NCBI GenBank assembly: GCA_963696025.1
Contig: CAVOII010000006.1
Coordinates: 1-64,000 of the forward strand
Reading direction: 5' to 3'
Length of the DNA stretch: 64,000 nucleotides
Origin: JABCYV01 sp963696025
GTDB taxonomy: Bacteria > Acidobacteriota > Terriglobia > Terriglobales > Acidobacteriaceae
Of the stretch, positions 17,845 through 25,631 are shown one piece after another. The position numbers and the translations under genes are program-made. Each line of letters begins with the position of its first letter. Positions within the stretch are counted from its first letter, which is position 1. Below the pieces are notes generated by a model. The model was given only the letters and a program-made list of their open reading frames with translations, searched no databases and had not been told where the DNA came from.

Positions 17845-19026
17845 TCATCCTAGTGTCTGCACCTCGACCGAAAGCACGGCTGGCAAATCGCGCACGATAG
17901 GATTCCAGCTATCTCCGGCATCGGCGGAGGCGTACACCTGTCCGCCGGTGGTGCCGAAATAAATGCCGCACTTATCCAACGAGTCGACAGCCATGGCGTC
18001 GCGCAGTACGTTCACGTAACAGTCCCCTTGCGGAAGACCTTTGGTGAGCGCCTCCCACTCGTTTCCGCCCGTCTTGCTTCGGTAGACGCGCAGCTTTCCA
18101 TCGGGCGGATAGTGCTCCCCGTCACTCTTGATGGGCACTACGTAAATCGTTTCAGGTTCGTGGGCGTGAACGTCAATCACGAATCCGAAATCGGTCGGCA
18201 AATTCCCGCTGACTTCTTTCCAGGAGTCGCCGGCGTCGTCGCTGCGCATGACGTCCCAATGTTTTTGCATGAACAAGACACCAGGCCGCTTGGGGTGCAT
18301 GGCCACGTGATGAACACAGTGGCCGACCTCGCCCCTCGGCTCCGGGATGTACTGGGAGTAGAGTCCGCGGTTGATCGGCTTCCAGTTCTTGCCACCATCG
18401 TCGGTGCGGAAAGCTCCCGCGGCCGAAATCGCAATGTACATTCGCTGGGGATTGCTTGGATCAAGAATGATCGTATGCAGGCACATGCCGCCCGCGCCCG
18501 GCTGCCACTTGGGCCCCGTGCCGTGGCCACGCAGTCCGGAGAGTTCCTTCCAGTTCTCGCCGCCATCAGTCGAGCGGAAGATGGCGGCGTCCTCTACCCC
18601 GGCGTAAACCGTGTCCGGGTCGGTCAGCGAAGGCTCGAGATGCCACACCCGCTTGAACTCCCAAGGATGTTGCGTGCCGTCATACCACTGATGCGTGGTG
18701 AGCGGCTTACCGGTTTCGGGGGAGGCGTCGTAAACAAACTTGTTGCTTGCGGCCTGCGGAGGACCTGGGGCGGGCGGTTCTCCGGGTGGCGCTCCAGGTT
18801 GATGCCATGTCTTGCCACCATCGTCTGAGCGCTGGATAATCTGCCCGAACCAGCCGCTCGTTTGCGAGGCGTAGAGGCGATTAGGATCAGCAGGCGAGCC
18901 TTTGAGGTGGTAAAGCTCCCAGCCGGCAAAATGCGGGCCACTGACATCCCATTTCTCGCGCTTGCCGTCCGATGTGAGGATGAATGCACCTTTGTGGGTA
19001 CCGACTAGAACGCGTACTTTGCTCAT
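17845..19026 (-). CDS. BNR/sialidase-fold repeat protein
   Basis: A 393-residue cytoplasmic-looking beta-propeller. ATG 19026 is chosen because AAGGAGGAGG lies just before it. BNR-type Asp-box repeats are visible: QRSDDGGKTWH, RSTDGGENWKEL, RTDDGGKNWKPI, RSDDAGDSWKEV and ASADAGDSWNPI. They occur with VYAGVEDAAIF-type strands. These folds occur in sialidases and in photosystem assembly proteins. No sialidase catalytic residues are evident and there is no signal peptide. Related genes are often near MoaD/ThiS-like genes, as here. Function is not predicted. Confidence 0.8.
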   Translation of the reverse strand: MSKVRVLVGTHKGAFILTSDGKREKWDVSGPHFAGWELYHLKGSPADPNRLYASQTSGWFGQIIQRSDDGGKTWHQPGAPPGEPPAPGPPQAASNKFVYDASPETGKPLTTHQWYDGTQHPWEFKRVWHLEPSLTDPDTVYAGVEDAAIFRSTDGGENWKELSGLRGHGTGPKWQPGAGGMCLHTIILDPSNPQRMYIAISAAGAFRTDDGGKNWKPINRGLYSQYIPEPRGEVGHCVHHVAMHPKRPGVLFMQKHWDVMRSDDAGDSWKEVSGNLPTDFGFVIDVHAHEPETIYVVPIKSDGEHYPPDGKLRVYRSKTGGNEWEALTKGLPQGDCYVNVLRDAMAVDSLDKCGIYFGTTGGQVYASADAGDSWNPIVRDLPAVLSVEVQTLG

Positions 19027-19067
19027 TGATTCCTCCTCCTTACAGTTCGTTCGCTTCCTCTTAAATT

Positions 19068-19586
19068 TCACTTCGATTGCTCTGGGTGTTTTTTCTGGTC
19101 TGCGTTTTCAACTCCGACCCAGCACAACGCTTCTTGCCGGTCGGCGAAGGCCCGCATCGACACCGCTTTTCCGCCACGAAATGTATAGACATCGGCGAGA
19201 TTCACCTCTTGCCACTCACGGCTGTCCTTGGGACGCACTCGGGCGTGAACAAACACCACGAACCGGTCGCCGGCAGGGATGAATTGCACCGGTTCGCTGA
19301 TAACTTCTGCCCAGGCGGCCCGTGATTGTGCCAGGTATTGTTTTGCACCTTCACGTCCGTGATACGTGCCGCCGCCGGGAAATTCTGGCGGTTCTGTCCA
19401 TTCGATCTGCGCGTCCAGTGATTGCACTGCTGCCTCAATATCACCCCGGTTGAATGCCGCATACGCGGTGCGAAGAGTGGCGATAGCATGTTCCAGCTCA
19501 GATGAGCTCTCCAGAGTTGCTCCTTTCCGCGTGCATCCACTCAGACACAGAATTGCAATGACGAATAAAGTCGGACACCTGCGCAT
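19068..19586 (-). CDS. SnoaL-like (NTF2-fold) lipoprotein
   Basis: A 172-residue lipoprotein. The lipobox LCLSGC is at about residues 13-18 from ATG 19586. The body begins with ATLRTAYAAFNRGDIEAAVQ, then LDAQIEWTEPPEFPGGGTYH and GREGAKQYLAQSRAAW. The later strands are FIPAGDRFVVFVHARVRP and VNLADVYTFRGGKAVSMRAF. This is the cone-shaped NTF2/SnoaL fold. It starts 28 bases from a divergent membrane gene. No catalytic pocket can be assigned. The open frame runs further upstream, but that part is antisense to the divergent gene and is not convincing. Confidence 0.8.
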   Translation of the reverse strand: MRRCPTLFVIAILCLSGCTRKGATLESSSELEHAIATLRTAYAAFNRGDIEAAVQSLDAQIEWTEPPEFPGGGTYHGREGAKQYLAQSRAAWAEVISEPVQFIPAGDRFVVFVHARVRPKDSREWQEVNLADVYTFRGGKAVSMRAFADRQEALCWVGVENADQKKHPEQSK

Positions 19587-19613
19587 TAAAGCATTGCCTC
19601 TACAATCTATCCG

Positions 19614-20357
19614 ATGGACCACCACACCGTCGCAGCGATCAGCATTACCGGCACTTGTCTGGATGTGCTCGGAAGCTTGTATCTGGCGTATGACTTGCTG
19701 GGCGGCCAACACGGGCCGTTGCGACTGCTTACCCGCGCGGTGACGTATTCGATCGTCTTCGGAGTTGGGTACGGCATTGGCCTTGGTCTCTTCTTTGGTC
19801 TTACCGCCGGCATTACCGCCGGTATCACTATTGCCATCGAACTCAATCGAACCGCGCGTGCACTGGACCACCACTCCCTGTTCTGGGAGGGAGTGTTTTC
19901 CGCGATCCGAGGGTTGGGTTTCGCCGCAGGACTTTATCGCACGCTGGGCCTTCAATTCGCAATTGCATTTGCCATTCTCGTTACACTTGGCCAGGTAGTT
20001 GCCTATTCTCGCGGCATGCGTCCGGACATTGACTACGTAGCCTCTCGCCGGCCACGGCTTACGCGGCGCCAGTTCTGGGGCACGGTTGTCCGCACCATAG
20101 GCTACATAGCTACCGCGCTTGTCTGCAGCGCCTTCGTTCATCACATTGACCATGCCTGGTCTTTTGCCATTCGCGTAGGACTGGTAACTGGCATCGTCAC
20201 CGGAGTCGGGGCGGCGGTGAATCCATATATTGAGTACTATGCCGATAACCTTCCGGAGCGACGGCTCGGGGCCTTCGGTATCGGACTTATCCTGTGCGGC
20301 TTTGCCATGCAATCCCTTCAATATTGGCTGGCGCTGTTTGATGTTCATCTGGCGTAG
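19614..20357 (+). CDS. Multi-pass membrane protein of unknown family
   Basis: A 247-residue protein with about six hydrophobic segments. Among them are SIVFGVGYGIGLGLFFGLTA, which contains a glycine-repeat GITAGITIAIE region, plus LQFAIAFAILVTLGQVVAY and FAIRVGLVTGIVTGVGAAV. The end is FGIGLILCGFAMQSLQYWLA. Glycine spacing resembles the small-residue-packing of transporters or tetraspan proteins, but no family is recognised. ATG 19614 follows the short spacer to the divergent lipoprotein gene. It is probably an independent transcription unit. Confidence 0.7.
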   Translation: MDHHTVAAISITGTCLDVLGSLYLAYDLLGGQHGPLRLLTRAVTYSIVFGVGYGIGLGLFFGLTAGITAGITIAIELNRTARALDHHSLFWEGVFSAIRGLGFAAGLYRTLGLQFAIAFAILVTLGQVVAYSRGMRPDIDYVASRRPRLTRRQFWGTVVRTIGYIATALVCSAFVHHIDHAWSFAIRVGLVTGIVTGVGAAVNPYIEYYADNLPERRLGAFGIGLILCGFAMQSLQYWLALFDVHLA

Positions 20358-20368
20358 ATCTGGGGCTG

Positions 20369-20563
20369 TCAGTGCGCATCCGTCGCCGCGCTACGTGCCA
20401 GGGCTATCTCGGCGTCTCGATCCGCGATGAGGTACTGATCAATTGGGGTCATGCTCGGATGTGGCACTTTTACGTCGTGTGCTCGTGCCTGCCACCACCC
20501 GCCTAGCACGACAACCAGTGCGAAAGCTACCAATGCGATTGTCGCCGCCATCTTCGCTTTCAT
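20369..20563 (-). CDS. Small membrane-anchored protein, 64 residues
   Basis: A short protein beginning with a lysine-rich start and one hydrophobic helix (MAATIALVAFALVVVLGGWW), followed by a polar tail with TPIDQYLIADRDAEIALARS. The pattern fits an anchored or exported small protein. It overlaps no other gene and is convergent to the membrane gene at 19614. No function is known. Confidence 0.6.
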   Translation of the reverse strand: MKAKMAATIALVAFALVVVLGGWWQARAHDVKVPHPSMTPIDQYLIADRDAEIALARSAATDAH

Positions 20564-20692
20564 TGATTGTCCCTATGTATGGGATTCCGAATCGGGGAAT
20601 TTTCCGTCGAGTGTGGGATGTCGCTCAATACGAACCTGCGCCGCAACCCGCGGTTACAGGCTCGCTCGCTGTACTCGTACCCGGATCAGGCT

Positions 20693-21154
20693 TTAGGCGG
20701 CTTTTTCCTGCTGAGGCCGCATCTGTTTCATGAACTCGCGCATTTTGGCGATGTGGCCCGGGGAGCGTTTTTCCATCCAAGTCTCAAAACGTTGTGCGGC
20801 TTTTTCCAGATTGACAAGGAATTGTTTGTTGGCCCAATGTTCCCGTCCTTCGGCAATGGTCGGCTTGATTCGTTCCCAGACGCCAAAGAATTCGCCACTG
20901 GTTTCGAAGAACAGATCATCGTGCAGCAGGCCATAGTTCAGCAACGCGCAGGCTTGCTCCCAATAGCCGACTACCATCATGAAGTTAGTGCCACCTTCTG
21001 TTCCTGGAGCAGCGATCCGCATCGCATCGTTCCAGTTGTCCGCAAAACAGTTCTTGAAGAACCAGTCACGTGCCTGGCGCAGTCGGGCTTCGCGCCGCTG
21101 TTCATAGACCTGCAAGTGAAGTTGTGCCTGTTCGTGTGTAGGTGTTGTTGCCAT
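20693..21154 (-). CDS. Hypothetical protein near the VOC/YciI cluster
   Basis: A 153-residue soluble protein, largely helical, rich in Arg and Glu near the start (QVYEQRREARLRQARDWFFK). Aromatic and Gly residues follow (APGTEGGTNFMMVVGYWEQA). No known domain is recognised. An AAGGAGATGAAC sequence just upstream of ATG 21154 supports the start. It is on the same strand as the four-gene VOC/YciI cluster and could belong to it. Confidence 0.7.
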   Translation of the reverse strand: MATTPTHEQAQLHLQVYEQRREARLRQARDWFFKNCFADNWNDAMRIAAPGTEGGTNFMMVVGYWEQACALLNYGLLHDDLFFETSGEFFGVWERIKPTIAEGREHWANKQFLVNLEKAAQRFETWMEKRSPGHIAKMREFMKQMRPQQEKAA

Positions 21155-21222
21155 GATTGTTCATCTCCTTGTTGTTTTTTTTTATGACTTGAATACCACT
21201 AAGGCCTTGTCCGCTAATCCGG

Positions 21223-21287
21223 TTACTTTTGTTCGAGCACAGACAAAATATTGCCAGCTGGATTTTGAATACGCCCCGGAATGCCGA
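21223..21287 (-). pseudogene. Remnant C-terminus of a VOC-family protein
   Basis: The minus strand reads FGIPGRIQNPAGNILSVLEQ then K and a TAA at 21223. This is the typical last strand of glyoxalase/VOC domains (DPxGNxL). It lies directly downstream of the VOC gene at 21297 and begins with a sequence (AATGCCGAA) repeated in the end of that gene. It has no start of its own. It looks like the tail of a deleted relative. Confidence 0.4.
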
Positions 21288-21296
21288 AACGAAGCG

Positions 21297-21713
21297 TTAC
21301 GCAGCTTGCTCGCAGTTGACCATCCACGGAATGCCGAAGCGATCTGTGAACATGCCAAAACCTGCCGCCCAGAACGTCCGCCCAAAGGGCATGACGACGT
21401 TGCTTTTCTCTGACAACGCATCGAAGATTTTCTTTCCCTGGGCTAGGTCGTTTGCAGCGATGTTCACGTGGAAACCTTGTGGTTTGTGGAAGCGCTCGGA
21501 AGGTGCGTCCATACCCATCAAGACCTGGTCGCCCACGGTCATGCGAGCATGCATGATCTTGTTGCGCCAGTCGGGGGGCACTCTCTGCCCCTCCACTCCC
21601 GGAGCGGCCTCGTAACGAAACAAGCCGTCAATTTTGCCGCCGAGGCATTTCTCATAGAACTTAAAGGCTTCTTCGCATTGCCCGTTGAAGTGAAGATAAG
21701 AATTGAATTGCAT
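21297..21713 (-). CDS. VOC-family protein, PhnB/UbiE-like (copy 1)
   Basis: A 138-residue protein of the vicinal-oxygen-chelate fold in the PhnB-like group: MQFNSYLHFNGQCEEAFKFY, a KIMHARMTVGDQVLMGMDAP block, then GFHVNIAANDLAQGKKIFDA and AGFGMFTDRFGIPWMVNCEQ. The first 15 residues and the closing DRFGIPWMVN are diagnostic. It is the first of four minus-strand genes alternating VOC and YciI types (21297, 21730, 22236, 22744). The metal ligands and substrate are not assigned. Confidence 0.85.
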   Translation of the reverse strand: MQFNSYLHFNGQCEEAFKFYEKCLGGKIDGLFRYEAAPGVEGQRVPPDWRNKIMHARMTVGDQVLMGMDAPSERFHKPQGFHVNIAANDLAQGKKIFDALSEKSNVVMPFGRTFWAAGFGMFTDRFGIPWMVNCEQAA

Positions 21714-21729
21714 AGTGTATTTCCCCTAA

Positions 21730-22146
21730 TCAGTTGGTTGAACTCATAGCTCCGGCCCTTACTCCTGTTTCGGGGCATTCGCCGTCAACGAACATCGGGC
21801 GAATTTCGAGCTCCCCCTCGTAGGACGGTCCAAGGATGTCGCCGTGGATCTGCATAAAGTGAGTCCCCATCTGGATCGCCTCTTCTTTCGATTTCAGATC
21901 GAAAATTGCGTAGCCGCCGACCAGTTCCTTCGTCTCAGCAAAGGGGCCGTCGATGACGGATGTTTTTCCGCCTGACACGCGGATGCGGGTTCCCCGCGAG
22001 CTCGGCTGGAGCCCTCCGGCGCCTACCATCACGCCGCGCTTGCTTGCGTCCTCGGCCAGTTTCGCGATGGCAGCCATCAGCTCAGGGTTCGGAGGGGCGC
22101 CGGCTTCGGAGTCCTTGGTCGCTTTCACAATCATCATGTATCGCAT
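21730..22146 (-). CDS. YciI/DGPF-domain protein (copy 1)
   Basis: A 138-residue protein with the DGPF motif (SVIDGPFAETKELVGGYAIF) of the YciI-like superfamily. The start MRYMMIVKATKDSEAG is usual for the group. Such proteins are commonly encoded next to ECF42-type sigma factors, and one lies divergently at 23190. The function of DGPF proteins is not established; a dimeric alpha/beta fold is known. The start is ATG 22146 with GGAGCGATGT just upstream. Confidence 0.88.
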   Translation of the reverse strand: MRYMMIVKATKDSEAGAPPNPELMAAIAKLAEDASKRGVMVGAGGLQPSSRGTRIRVSGGKTSVIDGPFAETKELVGGYAIFDLKSKEEAIQMGTHFMQIHGDILGPSYEGELEIRPMFVDGECPETGVRAGAMSSTN

Positions 22147-22235
22147 TACATCGCTCCTTTTTGGATTGCAGTCTTAAGCTTTCTCTCTGCTAGTAAGTCG
22201 AACAAGAGCTATCCATATCGACAGGCGGGCCAAAA

Positions 22236-22709
22236 TTATTTTCTATCGTAGGCGTCCTGCAATTTTTGGATGTCCAGCTTTTTCATCTGCATCAAGGCTT
22301 GCATCACTCTTTGCGTCTTGGCGGCGTCTTTGTCTGACATCAGCTGGGCCAAAATCGTGGGGACAATCTGCCACGACACGCCATATTTGTCTTTCAGCCA
22401 GCCGCACTGCACTTTTTCTCCGCCAGCGGAGAGTTTTTCCCAGAACACATCCACTTCTTCCTGGGTCTCACAGTTCACAACGAACGAGATGGCGGGAGAA
22501 AAAGTGAACTGCGGGCCGCCGTTCAACGCCATAAAATCGTGCCCCAGGAGTTCGAAGGTAGCGACCATCACCGTGCCTTTTGGAAAAGGGGCTCCGTCGC
22601 CGTAGCGGCTGATTTTGCCCTTCTTCGAATTCTTGAAAATGGAGGTGTAGAAATTCATCGCCTCCTCCGCTTTTCCGTCGAACCAGAGGCAGGTGCTGAG
22701 TTTTTGCAT
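22236..22709 (-). CDS. VOC-family protein, PhnB-like (copy 2)
   Basis: A 157-residue VOC protein: MQKLSTCLWFDGKAEEAMNF, a KISRYGDGAPFPKGTVMVAT block, FMALNGGPQFTFSPAISFVV and VDVFWEKLSAGGEKVQCGWL. The end is KDKYGVSWQIVPTILAQLMS. This is the same PhnB-type group as copy 1 but a different subfamily, with an added helix after the last strand. It lies in the cluster with the two DGPF proteins. Substrate unknown. Confidence 0.88.
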   Translation of the reverse strand: MQKLSTCLWFDGKAEEAMNFYTSIFKNSKKGKISRYGDGAPFPKGTVMVATFELLGHDFMALNGGPQFTFSPAISFVVNCETQEEVDVFWEKLSAGGEKVQCGWLKDKYGVSWQIVPTILAQLMSDKDAAKTQRVMQALMQMKKLDIQKLQDAYDRK

Positions 22710-22743
22710 GATATCTCACTCGTAATGTAAATTTGTGATGCTG

Positions 22744-23115
22744 CTACTTGGCCAGACTTGTCTGGGGCAGGTTGTCCACTTCGATCACTGGACGGATCTC
22801 TACCGTGCCCCAACGACCGGCGGGGATATGCGAGGCGATGCCGATCGCCTCGTCGAGATCCTTGGCATTGATCAGGAAGTACCCACCGAGCTGCTCGCGT
22901 GTCTCTGCGAAGGGACCGTCGGTCACCAGACGCTTGCCGTCGCGAATCCGCACGCTGGTGGCGGTTGAGGTAGGGTGCAGGGGCGCCGTCGCCAGATACT
23001 TTCCTTTCGCATTGAGCTCGTGAGCGTATTGGGCCGATTCCTGATAACACTGCTCCCGTTCGGTCTGGCTTAAGGCCAGCTCATCCAAATAAATCAGCAG
23101 CATGTATTTCATCAT
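22744..23115 (-). CDS. YciI/DGPF-domain protein (copy 2)
   Basis: A 123-residue DGPF protein with RLVTDGPFAETREQLGGYFL and a start MMKYMLLIYLDELALSQTE. ATG 23115 is taken, with GAGGACGTGG before it; 23112 and 23127 are alternatives. It begins 74 bases from the divergent ECF42-type sigma factor, so the two share an upstream region and are probably co-regulated. It belongs to the same family as the gene at 21730 but is about half identical by eye in the DGPF core only. Confidence 0.88.
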   Translation of the reverse strand: MMKYMLLIYLDELALSQTEREQCYQESAQYAHELNAKGKYLATAPLHPTSTATSVRIRDGKRLVTDGPFAETREQLGGYFLINAKDLDEAIGIASHIPAGRWGTVEIRPVIEVDNLPQTSLAK

Positions 23116-23189
23116 CCACGTCCTCATCCATTGGTCGAACGGCGACCGCCCAGATCGACACCCCGGTCAGAAAATATTTACAATCGGGT
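23116..23189. promoter_or_regulatory. Divergent promoter region of the ECF42/DGPF cassette
   Basis: A 74-base spacer between the DGPF gene (minus) and the ECF42-type gene (plus) must contain both start regions. It includes GACACCCCGGTCAGAAAATA and TTTACAATCGG. No clear -10 box is seen, which fits control by an alternative sigma factor. The exact sites are not resolved. Confidence 0.4.
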
Positions 23190-24446
23190 ATGTCTGCTGA
23201 CGCAACCGCCACCGTTGAAGCAGTTTACCGCTCCGATTGGGGCCGCATCGTCGCTACCCTGATTGGGCTGGTCGGCGACTTTGATTTGGCCGAAGAGTCT
23301 GCGCAAGAAGCATTTACCGCCGCTGTCGACCAATGGCGGACTTCCGGTATCCCCGAGTTCCCCCGCGCCTGGATCATCCAGACCGCCCGTCACAAGGCCA
23401 TCGACCGGCTCCGCCGCCAAACCCGCTTGGCGGAAAAGCTTGAGTCGTACGCCGTCAATGAGTTGGGTCCGACTAGCGAAGACCCAGATTACGATATAGA
23501 CGAAATTCCCGACGATCGGCTTCGCTTGATTTTCACTTGTTGCCACCCAGCCCTGGCCTTGGAGGCGCAAGTGGCGCTGACCCTCCGCACGCTGTGCGGC
23601 CTGGAGACGGACGAGATCGCGCGGGCGTTCCTCGTGCCGACGACAACCATGGCGCAACGGTTGGTGCGCGCCAAGCGCAAGATTCACGACGCCGGCATTC
23701 CGTATGTCGTACCTGAGAAGAGCGACATGGCCGAGCGGCTTGAGGCCGTGCTGACGGTTATCTATCTCGTGTTCAATGAAGGCTATGCGGCCACCCGCGG
23801 CGTCCCCCTGGTGAGGACCGATCTCTGCGCCGAAGCGATCCGCCTGGGACGCCTGGTCAGGACTCTGATGGCGCCGCAGGCTCCGCCGGAAGTGACAGGC
23901 CTGGTCGCGCTCATGCTCCTGCACGACGCTCGGCGCGACGCCCGCCTTGATGAAGCCGGGGATCTCGTGGTTCTCGAAGAGCAGGACCGCAGTCTGTGGA
24001 AGCAGTCGCAAATTGCCGAGGCGTTGCCGCTTGTCGAAGAAGCCCTTCAGAACGGGCCCGGTCCATTCGCGCTGCAGGCGGCGATTGCAGCATTGCATTG
24101 TCGGGCGGCACGCCAGGAGGATACGGATTGGTCCCAGATCGTCCAGCTCTACGACCTTCTGGAACGTGCGCAGCCGTCTCCCATCGTCGCGCTGAACCGT
24201 GCGGTAGCAATAGCCATGGCAGACGGCCCCCAGCCTGCTCTCGCGCTCATTAATGCTCTCGCCGCTGCGGGCGATCTCGACGCCTATTATCTCCTGCACG
24301 CCGCGCGCGCCGACTTGCTGCGGCGCCTGGGATCCTCAGATGAAGCGGCTAAGGCGTATGGGCGCGCTCTCGCGCTGGTCACTAACGACAGTGAGCGGCG
24401 ATTCCTCGAACGGCGGCTGCGCGAAGTTCAGCCGCCCGCAGCGTAA
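23190..24446 (+). CDS. ECF42-type RNA polymerase sigma factor with a C-terminal helical domain
   Basis: A 418-residue sigma factor. Region 2 is seen in DLAEESAQEAFTAAVDQWRT and PRAWIIQTARHKAIDRLRRQ. Region 4 is RTLCGLETDEIARAFLVPTT, then TMAQRLVRAKRKI. About 230 further residues form helical, TPR-like repeats, with ERLEAVLTVIYLVFNEGYAA, then HDARRDARLDEAGDLVVLEE and LNRAVAIAMADGPQPALALI (the D-G-P motif). These features define the ECF42 group, whose C-terminal extension replaces an anti-sigma factor. ECF42 genes are usually linked to DGPF genes; four such or VOC genes lie divergently here. Its target is probably its own cluster, by analogy. Confidence 0.92.
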   Translation: MSADATATVEAVYRSDWGRIVATLIGLVGDFDLAEESAQEAFTAAVDQWRTSGIPEFPRAWIIQTARHKAIDRLRRQTRLAEKLESYAVNELGPTSEDPDYDIDEIPDDRLRLIFTCCHPALALEAQVALTLRTLCGLETDEIARAFLVPTTTMAQRLVRAKRKIHDAGIPYVVPEKSDMAERLEAVLTVIYLVFNEGYAATRGVPLVRTDLCAEAIRLGRLVRTLMAPQAPPEVTGLVALMLLHDARRDARLDEAGDLVVLEEQDRSLWKQSQIAEALPLVEEALQNGPGPFALQAAIAALHCRAARQEDTDWSQIVQLYDLLERAQPSPIVALNRAVAIAMADGPQPALALINALAAAGDLDAYYLLHAARADLLRRLGSSDEAAKAYGRALALVTNDSERRFLERRLREVQPPAA

Positions 24447-24464
24447 TTTGCAGCCGTCGGTCGC

Positions 24465-25541
24465 ATGACCATTGCCACTCTGGGAGTATTTTGTCCGAGT
24501 GAGTGTCCAACCCCAATATGGAAGTCAGTCCATACGATTGTGGGAGTGGAAGTAAAACATAAGAGAGCAACATTTCGGAGGCGCGTGGTCGGTGCAATCG
24601 ATATTGGCGGGACGAAGATTGCGGTTGGGATCGTGAATTCGGACGGTGAGGTGTTATTCCGTTTGGAGTCTGCGACAGAAGGCGACGGGCCCTACCAGAG
24701 CGCGCTCGATCGTACGGTGGACATGTTGAGAAGGGCCGTAGCCAAAACTGGAGCAAAGCTCGAAGGAATTGGAGTTGGGTCGACGGGCCCGGTGTATCCG
24801 TCCACCGGCGAAATCGGCGACGTCAGCTTCTTTCCCCATTGGCGCGGGCAAAACCCTGTCACAGACCTGAAAAAGATATTCGGCGTGCCCGCCGCGATGG
24901 AAAACGATGCTAATGCCGCGGCCCTCGGCGAAGCCGGTTGGGGATCGGGAAAAAACAAGTCGCGGCTGATTTATGTAACCGTCGGGACCGGCATTGGAGT
25001 CGGCGTTGTCCTCGACGGCCGCGTCTACCGCGGAGCGGACCAGGCCCATCCTGAAATTGGTCATCATGTCATCGATGCTTCCAGCCCGCTTTGCGTATGC
25101 GGTTTTCGGGGATGCTGGGAATCCTTGGCGGCTGGTCCGGCAATGGTCAGTTGGCTGGAAAGTAATGCTCCCCCAGACTATCCGTACCGTGCTGAACTGA
25201 CCGCCAAGCGAATCTGCGAACTGGCATGCGATGGCGACGACTGGGCGCAGCGCGCCGTCCAACGCGAAGGTCACTATCTTGGCTTGGGTCTCGCCAATCT
25301 GGTCACCATGTTCGTTCCGGACGCGATTGTGTTGGGCGGCAGTGTCATGAAAAGCTCCGTTCTCTTTCTTGATGGCATCCGCAGAGTGATTGCGGGGAGC
25401 TGCCGCTTCGTTCCCCATGAGAAGACAGAGTTGGTCCTGGCTTCCCTCGGAGAAGACAGTAATCTTATCGGTGCGGCCAGAGTTTGGTACCAGCGCTTCG
25501 GTTCCGCTGGAGGAGATGGTGCTACTTGGGCTTTGGGTTAA
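24465..25541 (+). CDS. ROK-family sugar kinase
   Basis: A ROK (repressor, ORF, kinase) kinase. The phosphate loop VVGAIDIGGTKIAVGIVN, the block IGVGSTGPVYPSTGEIGDVS and VPAAMENDANAAALGEAGWG are diagnostic. The zinc site follows the HPEIGHH motif and reads CVCGFRGCWESLAAG (a CxCGxxGCxE motif). The catalytic Asp is in ENDANA. Glucose or N-acetylmannosamine type substrates are both possible; no substrate-specific feature decides. The start is uncertain: TTG/ATG 24465 adds a long N-terminus, and GTG at 24531, 24543 or 24585 would give a more usual length. It lies 19 bases downstream of the sigma factor, so it may be co-transcribed. Confidence 0.85.
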   Translation: MTIATLGVFCPSECPTPIWKSVHTIVGVEVKHKRATFRRRVVGAIDIGGTKIAVGIVNSDGEVLFRLESATEGDGPYQSALDRTVDMLRRAVAKTGAKLEGIGVGSTGPVYPSTGEIGDVSFFPHWRGQNPVTDLKKIFGVPAAMENDANAAALGEAGWGSGKNKSRLIYVTVGTGIGVGVVLDGRVYRGADQAHPEIGHHVIDASSPLCVCGFRGCWESLAAGPAMVSWLESNAPPDYPYRAELTAKRICELACDGDDWAQRAVQREGHYLGLGLANLVTMFVPDAIVLGGSVMKSSVLFLDGIRRVIAGSCRFVPHEKTELVLASLGEDSNLIGAARVWYQRFGSAGGDGATWALG

Positions 25542-25631
25542 TCAGGCTACCGATTATAGCTCCCGAGCTATGCTAGCAGTGCTAGGCTCATCTCTGTGGA
25601 GAGAACGCCGCGCCAACAGCTTAGACAAGCC

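Noticed and set aside
19590..20348. Long open minus-strand frame opposite the membrane gene, joined to the lipoprotein
   Set aside because: It has no good start or domain before the lipobox, and it is antisense to a clear multi-helix protein. The lipoprotein begins at 19586.
23178..24299. Minus-strand frame of 373 residues opposite the ECF42 sigma factor
   Set aside because: It is antisense to a clear sigma factor and has no domain.
24654..25418. Minus-strand frame of 254 residues opposite the ROK kinase
   Set aside because: It is antisense to all ROK motifs and its translation shows no domain or start signal.
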